In this document: piece after piece, positions 14,632-23,673 of the stretch
Layout: every line of letters starts with the position of its first letter
Position numbering within the stretch: position 1 is the stretch's first letter
Assembly (NCBI GenBank): GCA_047620825.1
Contig: JBLHOC010000019.1
Coordinates: 1-27,610, forward strand
Direction: 5' to 3'
From: UBA987 sp047620825
GTDB lineage: Bacteria; Bacteroidota; Bacteroidia; NS11-12g; UBA9320
Length of the DNA: 27,610 nt
Notes under the pieces: generated by a model
The model's input: the letters and a program-made list of their open reading frames with translations, nothing else
Told to the model about the DNA's origin: nothing
Databases searched by the model: none
Translations under genes and position numbers: made by a program

Positions 14632-17388
14632 TTACTGTTGTACGATAAACTTATAGGTCGAAGTGCCGTTGTGGGTTCTAAGAGTTAAAATGTAACTTCC
14701 TGTAAGTAAGCTCTTTACATCTATCGTGTTGTCCTTAACAGGGAATTGTGATTGTTGTATTTTGCGTCCCATTATGTCGTAAATGATATACTCAAAAGGA
14801 ATATCAGAATTTCCATAAACACTTATAAAATCTGACGTTGGATTTGGATAGATGACGAAGTTAAATTTTTCTAAAAGTTTATCAATAGAAGCAGTTTTGT
14901 ATAATGAGTCGTTGGCTAGTTTAAATAAAAATCCTTCAAAACATGGATGTCGGTTCCAAGCACCGCCTATCCATATGCTTGTATCAGCAACTAGTTCTAA
15001 TGAGGTGACTTTGCTTTCTCCAAATAGCTGATCATTTAAGGTAAACTGCCCAAGTGAATCTCCATTGTTATCCAGAATTAAAAGCAAAGCATCGACACGA
15101 TTGGAGTATGTAATACTTCCTCCAACACTGATATATGTACCTTTTTTATTTATCACCATATCATATGGCATAATAGAATTCGCGGAATCCCTGCTCATAG
15201 TATATGACCATTGCTTTTGGCCAACTTTATTTAGTTGGTACACCAACAAATCACGGTTATAAACTCCCGTTGGGTATAGCGTACCTTGACTGTCCTGTGC
15301 TACACTATACAACATATTTCCACTATATGTTCGGTGCCAGATGCTATCCGTGAAAGCGTTATTTAGTAGGGTTAACGATGCATTCCCATTTGTACTTCCA
15401 GCTACAAGCCAATTCGTGCCTAGTCGACTACTAAACACATGTTTAGTGTTATTTAAGAACTGGAAACGTTTTTCAAGGGTGAATCCAACTTTGTCTATCA
15501 TCAAAACTGATTCATTTCCGACAAAAGCAATTGAATCACCAACATCATGAGCAAGATTATATCTTACTGGAAAGTTGTAGTTTGAATTTGCCTTTTCCAA
15601 AACAAGGGGATTTGTTAAAACGCTGTCAGTCCAACGAATTGTCATAACATTGTCGGCGTCTTTATAGAATACAAAACAGGAATCATTCTTGGCTTCAATT
15701 TCTAACAATCTATAACCCCAATCTGCCAATGGTTTATAAACACTGTCTATTGTTTTTCCATCTTTAATGTTGAGTTTATGGATGTACAATCTATCAGGTT
15801 GTGGTGGGGTAGCATCAGTTGTTTTTCGAATGGATGAAATGTAAATGTAGGATTGGTCGACTACAAACTGTCCTGCACTGATAAAATTACCTTCGTCGAA
15901 AGTTTTTGTCCATAGAATTTGATTTGAGGCATTGTGAGCCTCCAATTGAACACGTTCACCAATTTGTTTTAATACAAGAATGGTGTCGCCAACGGATTGA
16001 ATGTCTCCCGTGTATGAATAGTTTTGTATACCATCGTCAATGTGGGATTTGCCAACTACAGTGCCTGAGTAAGGATCAATTTTGGCATATATGATTTCTA
16101 CCCCTCTATTTGCAACTTCCGCTTTGCCAAGAATTCGTAACGTGTCGTTAAATACAAAAGACCCTAAACCAGTACTTAATTCGTCATAAATCGCTGGAAA
16201 ATTGGTGATGGTGAAGTCAAATATTTTTTTACCAGTGTTTCCATTTAATTTTAGTGTTCCCCATTGCCCTGGGCCAGAATTGGGACTTCCGTAATAACCT
16301 GTAGCATAAATGTCCCCATTACAATCCAGGTCAATCGAGATACCAGCTGATTGGATCCCACTTGTTGGTCTCTTAGTGCCATATGGTGTAATTTCATGGT
16401 TGCTATACCATGCTCTTGTTCCGGTTTGCTTGTCTAATTTTACCGTAACGAATCTTTCTGTAGTACTGCCGACAAATGCGTGGCGGTAGGCTACGATAAA
16501 ATTATCATTAAAATCTTTATAGTCAATCACTGTTAACTCACCACCTGACACTTCTTTTGCCCAAATCGTAGACCCGTTTTCTGGATCAACGCGATACATG
16601 ATACCCGAGCCAGCGCCAAAATAATCGCCATCACGACCCATCAGGTAAATATCACCGTAATGGTCAATTACTAGCTCGTGTACGAAATCTAATTGAATAT
16701 CTCCTTCAAATCTGCGTTGCCAGATGATTTGGCTAAAATCATTTTTATTAAACTTTATTAGACTCCCTTGAAAGGATACATAGACATTTTTATTATCATC
16801 AACAGAAATCTCTATTTCTTCTCTATTTTGAATTAACTTATAACCAATTTGCTGAGTCGAAATCGTATCTCCGGTAGCCTTGCTCATCAATGCGATGTGC
16901 GCAAAATCGTTCAGAAAATATCCCACTAGAAAAGTGGTGGAGTCATACTCGGTAATTTCAATTTCACGTTTATCAGAAACATAAAAAGGAGTTCTCCAAA
17001 GCACACTTCCATCAGAAGTATCCAATTTCCAAATGAAACTTTTGGTTTTTTCTCCAGCCTTTGGTCTTGCTGCACCATAAATATGTTTGTCATCAAAAAC
17101 ACTAAACTTTCGAAAATTGTTACCGAAGGAGGATTCTTGAAATACGTTAAACGTTGACCAAATCATTTGTCCATCCCGATCGATTTTTATAATTCCAGGA
17201 ACGTGGTCTGTTACAGTGCATGCCAAAAGCACCCCATCTCTGACTTTGTTATGGTATGTGACGTTTTTTAAATAATTGTAGTCTCCGTCTTTAAAGAACG
17301 TTGTGTCGTAGAATTGAGCGCTTGCAGGTGTTGTGACATAACTAAGCGAGACCAGAAAAATTAATGTAATAATATTAGTATATCTCAT
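14632..17388 (-). CDS. Secreted PQQ-like beta-propeller protein with T9SS type A sorting domain
   Basis: A 918-residue exported protein. The signal peptide MRYTNIITLIFLVSLSYVTT is followed by an A-S-A-Q site. Residues about 40-830 carry repeated blades with W-motifs such as DRDGQMIWSTFN, DTSDGSVLWRTPF, FSQIIWQRRFEGD, DPENGSTIWAKEVSGGE and KQTGTRAWYSNHE, as in PQQ-like or SBBP-type propellers. The last 75 residues are a T9SS type A signal: FVIYPNPTSDFISVYG, YIIYDIMGRKI, then VKSLLTGSYILTLRTHNG and a terminal FIVQQ. T9SS would therefore carry it across the outer membrane and remove the tag. It starts 3 nt after the stop of the beta-helix gene, so the two form an operon. Its substrate or partner is unknown. 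Confidence 0.88.
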   Translation of the reverse strand: MRYTNIITLIFLVSLSYVTTPASAQFYDTTFFKDGDYNYLKNVTYHNKVRDGVLLACTVTDHVPGIIKIDRDGQMIWSTFNVFQESSFGNNFRKFSVFDDKHIYGAARPKAGEKTKSFIWKLDTSDGSVLWRTPFYVSDKREIEITEYDSTTFLVGYFLNDFAHIALMSKATGDTISTQQIGYKLIQNREEIEISVDDNKNVYVSFQGSLIKFNKNDFSQIIWQRRFEGDIQLDFVHELVIDHYGDIYLMGRDGDYFGAGSGIMYRVDPENGSTIWAKEVSGGELTVIDYKDFNDNFIVAYRHAFVGSTTERFVTVKLDKQTGTRAWYSNHEITPYGTKRPTSGIQSAGISIDLDCNGDIYATGYYGSPNSGPGQWGTLKLNGNTGKKIFDFTITNFPAIYDELSTGLGSFVFNDTLRILGKAEVANRGVEIIYAKIDPYSGTVVGKSHIDDGIQNYSYTGDIQSVGDTILVLKQIGERVQLEAHNASNQILWTKTFDEGNFISAGQFVVDQSYIYISSIRKTTDATPPQPDRLYIHKLNIKDGKTIDSVYKPLADWGYRLLEIEAKNDSCFVFYKDADNVMTIRWTDSVLTNPLVLEKANSNYNFPVRYNLAHDVGDSIAFVGNESVLMIDKVGFTLEKRFQFLNNTKHVFSSRLGTNWLVAGSTNGNASLTLLNNAFTDSIWHRTYSGNMLYSVAQDSQGTLYPTGVYNRDLLVYQLNKVGQKQWSYTMSRDSANSIMPYDMVINKKGTYISVGGSITYSNRVDALLLILDNNGDSLGQFTLNDQLFGESKVTSLELVADTSIWIGGAWNRHPCFEGFLFKLANDSLYKTASIDKLLEKFNFVIYPNPTSDFISVYGNSDIPFEYIIYDIMGRKIQQSQFPVKDNTIDVKSLLTGSYILTLRTHNGTSTYKFIVQQ

Positions 17389-17391
17389 GAT

Positions 17392-20300
17392 CTAGTTTAG
17401 TGTTATGGTGGTTTTAACCTTGCAACCTTTCTTGTCCGTCACTTCTACATCGTAATCTCTTTTTTTGTTGACCAAAATCCGTTGACTGGTTTCACCAGTC
17501 GACCATGAGATTCGTTTATGAGGTATGGTTGTAATAAATAATTCAGTTTCGGTGTCACAGGGTCCTTTTAATTTATGAATTAATGGTGTGCTCAAATACG
17601 CATATTGAAGTTGTTTTGTGTTGTTTTTAAAAACAGCATCTACTTTACCATTGGGCTTAGATACTTGAAATTTGAAATCATATAAGGTGTTCTCACTATA
17701 AATAAATTTAGCAATATTGTATTTGATGGTTCCATTTGGTGGGAGTGTAGTTTTAATTATCAATGAATCTTGTAATTGGTCCCATAGCCAATATTTCAGA
17801 GTAAATGAATCAATGGAAAAACTGGAATGATTTTTTATCACTATTGATAAACTATCTGGTTTAGCGCAGCTTGTTGAATCAGGATTACTTATCCGAATCA
17901 ATTCTAAATTTGCCAAGGTGCTTGAATCAATTTCAAACTCATCTGCTCCAATATCCGGGATTGTGTCTCGCAATTCTCCGTCTATGTCGTATTTAATACT
18001 GGCTATAGGGAACCCTTTCCTATTTATTTCTACTGTATTGTTTATATGTAAATTACTATCTGAAATGTAATTCGGTATTGTGAAAATACTATGTTGATCC
18101 TGCTGAAAACTATCAAGATAATCTAAATAGGATGATTGATTTTTTTCAAACTCAAAAGGTGTCTGGCTTTTAGAATAAAAACAATTATAATCTGATAGCA
18201 CGTTTACTGTATCCATGGTGTAGAATGATCGATATAGAATCGATTTTTTAGAAGAGCCAAAAATGTTATTTAAGAGGCGAACTGACTTTAGTTCATTTGC
18301 AAACCTTACACCATTGGCATTGTCAGAATGCATGTTGAAGTTATTGTGTAAGACGTCGATATATTCACATCGATCCATTTCTAAACCAACGGAATACCCA
18401 TTTCCAAACGCAGATGAAAAGTTGTTTTTAATTGTAATTTTCGTAGAATCTGACGCAACACAACCATTTAATTTGAACAGCACTGGGCCATTGCCGTCAA
18501 GCGCGATGATGTTACTTTCAATGGCAATATTGTCTTTACATGTGCGTAGGTAAATTCCTGCCTCATTTGAGGTGCGGTATCCACTGAAACGATTATTAGA
18601 AATTAATAGACTGTCCTGACTCTCAGCATAAATGCTTCGACCTGCTCGACCACCAAAATAGTTATATTGAATGCTATTATTCGAAGACACATTACTGGCA
18701 TATGCAAAAAGACTTATTTGATGACCACCATTGATGAAAGTATTGTTGTTGAATACATTATTTTCGGAAAGCGTGTTCCCACTTAATACTCTTATCAGCG
18801 AATGATAAAAGTAAATATGTGCCTGGACTTGTCTACCATAAAGTAAACAGTGACTAATTTGGTTATTTGAGCTATTTTCTACCAATACGCCTTGGCTATA
18901 CTTACTGCCAGTGGGTTTAATTTGAAGGTGGTTGAGTATTACGTAAGCACATTTATTTAACTTAACCACATAGTTTGCAATGGTATTTGTTGCACTATAT
19001 TCAAAGCTGACCGTAGTTGAATCCTGCAACTCTGATTGAATTGTTATTGTGTTTTGTTTAGATGCTCCTGGTATTGAATTGATTTCTGTTTGTACTTTGT
19101 AGATACCAGTTTTTACATTTAATACAACGGGGCCACAAATTCCAGTGGCAGCAAGGTCATCAACTGCTTGTTGGAGTGTTAGGTAATCAGACGATGCCGT
19201 TCCCACAGTATACGAACCTTTTTTAGCTAGTATCGAAGTGATAAACAAGGTGTCATTTAAGGTTAGCTCATCTTGTTTGCCATTAGGTAAGCTTACCCAA
19301 ATTTTTATGCTGGTCGGTGTTGAGGTGTTTATCTTTCCAAGAACAATGTCATAAACCCATTTATTTTGCGGCAAGCTTCCTTTCCACTGGTATGGACCTT
19401 TGACAGTGTCATTCACAGTGTAATATATTGAAGCAGTGGTTAGTGTATCCAATCCATAGTTCTTTAGATCTGTAACAATTACAAAATCTTCATTTGGACA
19501 AATAAACGAATTGTCAGAATCACTTCTTGGTAACCCAGCGTCGTTGCTCGGTACCGTGCTTTCAAACATACCCATGCTTGGTGTTGTAGTGCGTTTAGTG
19601 CCAAAATAATCTGTTGTAACAGTTGAAAGTTGCATGCCAGCATTTAATATGGAACTTTCATAGGGTATCAGCAATTTGTTGTTTAAAAACTTTGAATCGG
19701 CAGTAAGTGATTTTTTTTCAAGATTTAAACCAGACGTTATAGCTGTGATGGTCCCGTAATCCGTAGTATTATCCTTAACCAGTGTAGAACCGGTTGTATA
19801 CAAATTGTTGTAGTCGGAAACATACAGACAATTGCTCGTATTTGTAACATAGTAGCATAATCCAGCTGTGCTGTTGTGAAATATGTTATTGTAGATTGTA
19901 ATACTGTCACGATTAGTAGAAAAAAATCCGGCACTTGTGCTTTTTGATTTGGTGAGATAGATGGTGTTATGCGCCATTAAATATGGGGCATTATGGGATG
20001 AGTGAATGCCATACATCGCCGAACCACGGTCAGTACTTAGAAAAATACTGTTGTTAGATATAACTTTAAAATTCACTGCACCAGTTTCAAGATATGAAAT
20101 GGTAATCCCTGAGGTTGCTTGATATAAATCAAGTTTATTGGCATTAATTATGAGTGAATCGCTGTGCTGATAAATATCAATTCCAATGTAAATATTATTA
20201 CCTCGTGAGTCTATAATGTTTCCTGTTATTTTGGTGTTCTTGCCTATAAGAACCCGGATCGCATTGTAGAATTGGTCGTAAAATGTGTTGTCCTGAATCA

Positions 20301-20985
20301 CCAAACCAGAGGTCTGGAAATTCTGAGCACTTGCACTACCCTGAAAATGTATCCCTCTATATCCGCCTAGTATTGTGTTGTTTATGAATTCAATGGTGTC
20401 ATTTTCAAAAGACGTATTGTAATCTGAACCAATGAATACAGCATCATTTTCTTCAAAACTACCTTTGCTCGATCTCCATGAAAGAATGTCGTTGTTTTTA
20501 AAGGACAAGTGGTCACTGTTGTTTGTAATGTAAATTACCCTGTTGAATACTTTAAAAGAGCTGCCATTTGACAGGGCTTGAAGTGTTAAATTTTGAAAAA
20601 TTACATGGTCAGCACCATCAACAAACAGCGTGAAGTTTTTATCTGTATACTGACTTGTATGTTCATGTTTAATGACAACGTCTTTTGCTTTTCCAGTTTG
20701 AGATTGAAATGTTATGGTAGATGTCTTTGAGCTTCCTTTTATTGAAGGAATCTTAAGCTGCTCGGTATAAACTCCAGTACGGATATTAAAGATGACTGAG
20801 GCAGAAATGCCATTAGATTTTAAATCATCAATAGCACTTTGTATTTTGGTGTAGTCAGGAGAGGAACCGCCTATTGTATATGAACCAGCTAGTGGTGCTG
20901 CATAGGTAATGTTAGGTGAGATGAAAAACAGGCACAGTATGACTGCTTTTACTAAAGAATATAATAATTTTAAAGTTCTAGTCAT
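17392..20985 (-). CDS. Giant exported protein with two right-handed beta-helix plus CARDB-like modules
   Basis: A 1197-residue exported protein. The signal peptide (LVKAVILCLFFISPNITYAA) is followed by two similar modules. Module 1 begins GSYTIGGSSPDYTKIQSAID near residue 34; module 2 begins GSYTVGTASSDYLTLQQAVD near residue 600. Each has a G-V/I-Y-x-x-x-x-x-I-x-I/S-G entry, a parallel beta-helix rich in N-N-x-I/F turns (as in NosD/PbH1 repeats), and a CARDB-like Ig domain (DLKNYGLDTLTTASIYYTVN and VIKNHSSFSIDSFTLKYWLW). The C-terminus ISWSTGETSQRILVNKK, ending KGCKVKTTITLN, is Ig-like. No T9SS type A signature follows, although its operon partner has one. It could be a surface adhesin or polysaccharide-binding protein; this is inference. 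The internal duplication is directly visible. Confidence 0.82.
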   Translation of the reverse strand: MTRTLKLLYSLVKAVILCLFFISPNITYAAPLAGSYTIGGSSPDYTKIQSAIDDLKSNGISASVIFNIRTGVYTEQLKIPSIKGSSKTSTITFQSQTGKAKDVVIKHEHTSQYTDKNFTLFVDGADHVIFQNLTLQALSNGSSFKVFNRVIYITNNSDHLSFKNNDILSWRSSKGSFEENDAVFIGSDYNTSFENDTIEFINNTILGGYRGIHFQGSASAQNFQTSGLVIQDNTFYDQFYNAIRVLIGKNTKITGNIIDSRGNNIYIGIDIYQHSDSLIINANKLDLYQATSGITISYLETGAVNFKVISNNSIFLSTDRGSAMYGIHSSHNAPYLMAHNTIYLTKSKSTSAGFFSTNRDSITIYNNIFHNSTAGLCYYVTNTSNCLYVSDYNNLYTTGSTLVKDNTTDYGTITAITSGLNLEKKSLTADSKFLNNKLLIPYESSILNAGMQLSTVTTDYFGTKRTTTPSMGMFESTVPSNDAGLPRSDSDNSFICPNEDFVIVTDLKNYGLDTLTTASIYYTVNDTVKGPYQWKGSLPQNKWVYDIVLGKINTSTPTSIKIWVSLPNGKQDELTLNDTLFITSILAKKGSYTVGTASSDYLTLQQAVDDLAATGICGPVVLNVKTGIYKVQTEINSIPGASKQNTITIQSELQDSTTVSFEYSATNTIANYVVKLNKCAYVILNHLQIKPTGSKYSQGVLVENSSNNQISHCLLYGRQVQAHIYFYHSLIRVLSGNTLSENNVFNNNTFINGGHQISLFAYASNVSSNNSIQYNYFGGRAGRSIYAESQDSLLISNNRFSGYRTSNEAGIYLRTCKDNIAIESNIIALDGNGPVLFKLNGCVASDSTKITIKNNFSSAFGNGYSVGLEMDRCEYIDVLHNNFNMHSDNANGVRFANELKSVRLLNNIFGSSKKSILYRSFYTMDTVNVLSDYNCFYSKSQTPFEFEKNQSSYLDYLDSFQQDQHSIFTIPNYISDSNLHINNTVEINRKGFPIASIKYDIDGELRDTIPDIGADEFEIDSSTLANLELIRISNPDSTSCAKPDSLSIVIKNHSSFSIDSFTLKYWLWDQLQDSLIIKTTLPPNGTIKYNIAKFIYSENTLYDFKFQVSKPNGKVDAVFKNNTKQLQYAYLSTPLIHKLKGPCDTETELFITTIPHKRISWSTGETSQRILVNKKRDYDVEVTDKKGCKVKTTITLN

Positions 20986-21074
20986 GTTTGGTAAATCACA
21001 GTTTCGAAGATAATAAAATTGTCGTTTGAAGGTTTATTCGTATTCCTTATTTTTTGAATCACAAATTAACATCT

Positions 21075-21422
21075 ATGAAAAAGCTTTTAACACTCGTATT
21101 TATTCTACCTTTATTCACCATCGGTTGTGGTAGCGACGACACACCAGAACCTTCCACAAGTAATACGTTGAATAAGGAATTGTTATATGAGAAACAGTGA
21201 TCAAATGAGGCTAAAACCATCGTACATATATTACACCCTGATGGCAAGTATGGTGTGAATGATAGCTGGGAATGGGTAAATAATTCAGATACAATGAAAA
21301 TTCACAACAGCGGAACCAATAGAACATTCACTTGGGTCTTCAACAAAGGAAATACGGCAACTAAAATGGAAGCCAAGTTGTCAACAAGTCCGAGCTTCGG
21401 TGAATTTCGCACGATCTGGTAA
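21075..21422 (+). pseudogene. Lipoprotein copy B, nonsense at codon 42
   Basis: A 348-nt paralog of the lipoprotein at 14236-14583, without any insertion or deletion relative to it. The leader MKKLLTLVFILPLFTIGC is identical in protein. Codon 42, Trp (TGG) in copy A, is TGA here (21198-21200); after it the frame remains coding-like (DSWEWVNNSDTMKIH, then FNKGNTATKMEAKLSTS) to TAA at 21422. Similarity also extends about 25 nt upstream of the ATG (TTTGAATCA-x-AAATTAA in both). A single stop with otherwise intact sequence suggests recent inactivation. Confidence 0.85.
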
Positions 21423-21631
21423 CAAATAATTAAACCAACTACTATTCAACAGACTCTTCGGTTCTCATACCTTCGAACTTCTGAACGCCTTAGAAAAATC
21501 GAGATTGTGAATCGAGCGAAGGACTACCAAAAATGGGCCTTTTCCTAATTTCGGTCAACCTATATCAGGGACGTGCATGTTGAATTAAGCATGATTTAAT
21601 ACGACCTTTGAGGTTTTCTGTAGAAATCAAG

Positions 21632-21708
21632 AAAGGCTTTTGTGTGCGGGCTTGCGCTAAGCAGGCAGGAAAGCGAAGCGGCTTTGAATGCGGGGAGAAA
21701 AAGCCTTT
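21632..21708. repeat. Inverted repeat with 10-bp arms
   Basis: Arms AAAGGCTTTT (21632-21641) and AAAAGCCTTT (21699-21708) are perfect reverse complements around a GC-richer 57-nt centre that itself contains short stems (GCTT/AAGC and AAAGC/GCTTT). The arrangement could fold into a branched hairpin and resembles a small non-coding repeat. Function is unknown. Confidence 0.5.
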
Positions 21709-21897
21709 TGTAGAATTCAAAGAAAAATTCAGAAGTCTTGATTTTTTTGTTTCGTTTTTTCATCAAGGAAAAAATGAAAACCGGGTTGTAGGGCTGGTAA
21801 GCCCTAATCAAAGTGAATACCAGTAAACCCTAATGTACGAAACGGTTGAAACCTCGAACCTCTGAAAAGCATTGAATTAAGATTCTAGTAAAAACCG

Positions 21898-21927
21898 ATT
21901 GAAAATTATTAAGTTTTAATTTTCAAT
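21898..21927. promoter_or_regulatory. 11-bp perfect palindrome upstream of nhaC-type gene
   Basis: ATTGAAAATTA and TAATTTTCAAT, perfect arms with an 8-nt loop, end 21 nt before the antiporter ATG; a TATTTTG sequence between palindrome and ATG could be a -7 element. The palindrome may be an operator at the promoter, or a hairpin at the end of the preceding region. Confidence 0.45.
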
Positions 21928-21948
21928 TGCCAAAGTGTATTTTGCCGC

Positions 21949-23637
21949 ATGCGAATTTTATTGGCGTTTGTATGTTTTATTCCTGTCCAGACTTTGGCCT
22001 TTGCAGGTGAAGTCTCTGGCACCATAACGCCAGCTTGGACAAGCATCATCCCGCCTATCGTTGCCATTGGATTGGCATTAATACTGAGAGAAGTATTACT
22101 GAGTTTAACCATTGGTATTTTTTCTGGATTACTCCTCATGGGGTGGAATTCAACCAAATCAGTTGGTGAGGCATTTTTAGAGGTGCCATTAGCCATCCAA
22201 CATGCGTTGGTAAACAAAGACCACATCAGCGTTATCCTGTTCACACTAATGATAGGGGCTATGGTTGCGATCATATCTAAGAATGGTGGAATGATGGCTT
22301 TGGTAAAGCAAATCTCAAAAAAAGCAACAACCGCTAGATCTGGACAACTGGCTACATGGTTACTCGGTATATCTATTTTCTTTGATGACTATGCCAATAC
22401 ATTAGTAGTCGGGAATACCATGAGGCCTTTAACAGACAAATTGAAGATTAGTCGCGAGAAACTCGCTTATATCGTAGACTCAACTGCGGCACCAGTGGCG
22501 GCAATTGCTTTTATAACAACATGGATAGGTGCGGAGTTGGGCTATATCTCTGATGGAATTAAGAAGATTGACAACGGCACTGAAATTTTCGGTAGTGCTT
22601 ATGCGGTTTTCTTCCAATCGCTTCAATACATGTTTTACCCAATATTAACCTTGATTTTTATCTTCCTAATTATCTGGAAAAAGAAGGATTTTGGTCCGAT
22701 GTTTAAGGCTGAAAGGGCCGCAAGGAGCAAGGATGTTACTGCCAAGTCAGAAGCAAAAGTGGGTGAAAAAGACGAAGTGGAAGACCGTAAAGAATCTGTT
22801 TTAAGCGCCATATTGCCTATTGCTGTTATGATTGTTACTGCAACTATCGGCCTCGTGTATACTGGTCTTGTTGGAGATGGTGAAGCGTATGTCTGGAATC
22901 CCAGTAATTCGTTAGCCACAAACTTGGCTGAAATTATTGGCCGTGCAGACAGTTACCTTTCTCTGATTTGGGGAGCGTTTAGTGGCCTATTTATGGCCAT
23001 CTTGATTACTATTTCTGCAGGCATTTTAAGTGTAAGAAAAACAATGCAGGTAGCAGAAGCAGGGGTGAAATCCATGATGCCGGCGATATTGATACTGTCA
23101 TTGGCTTGGACGCTTGGTGCGATTACTGAATCTTTAGGAACAGCTGATTATTTGGCTCAATTGGCTCAGGGTAATTTAATGCCACAGTTTATACCCACTA
23201 TCGTATTTATACTTGCCGCGGGCATTGCGTTTTCCACTGGTACAAGCTGGGGGACGATGTCAATATTATATCCTGTAGTGTTAGTGACCACCTGGAACAT
23301 TTGTGCAACAGAGTCACTTGCTGTAGAAGCATCCTTAGGAATTTTCGCGAATGTTGTTTCGGCAGTGTTGGCTGGATCGGTATTGGGAGACCATTGCTCA
23401 CCAATCTCTGATACGACCATACTGAGCTCATTATCATCAGACTGTGACCACATTAAACACGTTAAAACACAAATGCCTTATGCTTTGACAGTTGGTGTTG
23501 TGTCTATAGGACTAGGAACAATACCCGCTGGATTTGGCGTTCCTTTTTACATTACCTTCCCAATTGCCATTGCAGCGCTCTATTTTATAGTCTCATATTT
23601 TGGTAAAATGGTTGAAAATGAGACCGTAACCACATAA
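21949..23637 (+). CDS. NhaC-family Na+/H+ antiporter
   Basis: A 562-residue inner-membrane protein with about eleven to twelve hydrophobic helices. It carries family landmarks: FFDDYANTLVVGNTMRP at about residues 144-160, VDSTAAPVAAIAFITTW just after, and GDHCSPISDTTILSS near residue 480. NhaC proteins exchange sodium (or malate-lactate in MleN relatives) against protons; the substrate here is not fixed by sequence. A charged cytoplasmic loop at about residues 245-285 (AKSEAKVGEKDEVEDRKES) interrupts the helices. The N-terminal 20 residues resemble a signal peptide, FVCFIPVQTLAFAGEV, which is common in Bacteroidota members. The next gene begins 36 nt after the stop, in the same frame, so the two probably form an operon. 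Confidence 0.92.
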   Translation: MRILLAFVCFIPVQTLAFAGEVSGTITPAWTSIIPPIVAIGLALILREVLLSLTIGIFSGLLLMGWNSTKSVGEAFLEVPLAIQHALVNKDHISVILFTLMIGAMVAIISKNGGMMALVKQISKKATTARSGQLATWLLGISIFFDDYANTLVVGNTMRPLTDKLKISREKLAYIVDSTAAPVAAIAFITTWIGAELGYISDGIKKIDNGTEIFGSAYAVFFQSLQYMFYPILTLIFIFLIIWKKKDFGPMFKAERAARSKDVTAKSEAKVGEKDEVEDRKESVLSAILPIAVMIVTATIGLVYTGLVGDGEAYVWNPSNSLATNLAEIIGRADSYLSLIWGAFSGLFMAILITISAGILSVRKTMQVAEAGVKSMMPAILILSLAWTLGAITESLGTADYLAQLAQGNLMPQFIPTIVFILAAGIAFSTGTSWGTMSILYPVVLVTTWNICATESLAVEASLGIFANVVSAVLAGSVLGDHCSPISDTTILSSLSSDCDHIKHVKTQMPYALTVGVVSIGLGTIPAGFGVPFYITFPIAIAALYFIVSYFGKMVENETVTT

Positions 23638-23673
23638 TATAGGGGTAGTATTGCGTGTTATTATAGGGATAGA

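Larger units (their letters stand above)
21423..21948. other. 526-nt spacer with inverted repeats, no supported gene
   Basis: No gene is supported, although both strands carry open frames of about 70 codons (21608-21826 plus; 21596-21811 minus). Structures seen: 10-bp inverted arms AAAGGCTTTT and AAAAGCCTTT at 21632-21641 and 21699-21708; a 7-bp hairpin TAGGGCT-GGTA-AGCCCTA at 21789-21806; and the 11-bp palindrome next to nhaC. It could be a dispersed repeat, which I cannot test within one window. Confidence 0.5.

Noticed and set aside
719..21422. Reassignment of TGA to tryptophan, suggested by TGA at a Trp codon in lipoprotein copy B
   Set aside because: Trp is encoded by TGG throughout the intact genes, and TGA is the natural terminator of the M3, mini-VgrG and small lipoprotein genes.
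21789..21806. Hairpin TAGGGCT-GGTA-AGCCCTA as a terminator
   Set aside because: No T run follows on either strand and no gene ends nearby; it is kept only as a structural element of the spacer.
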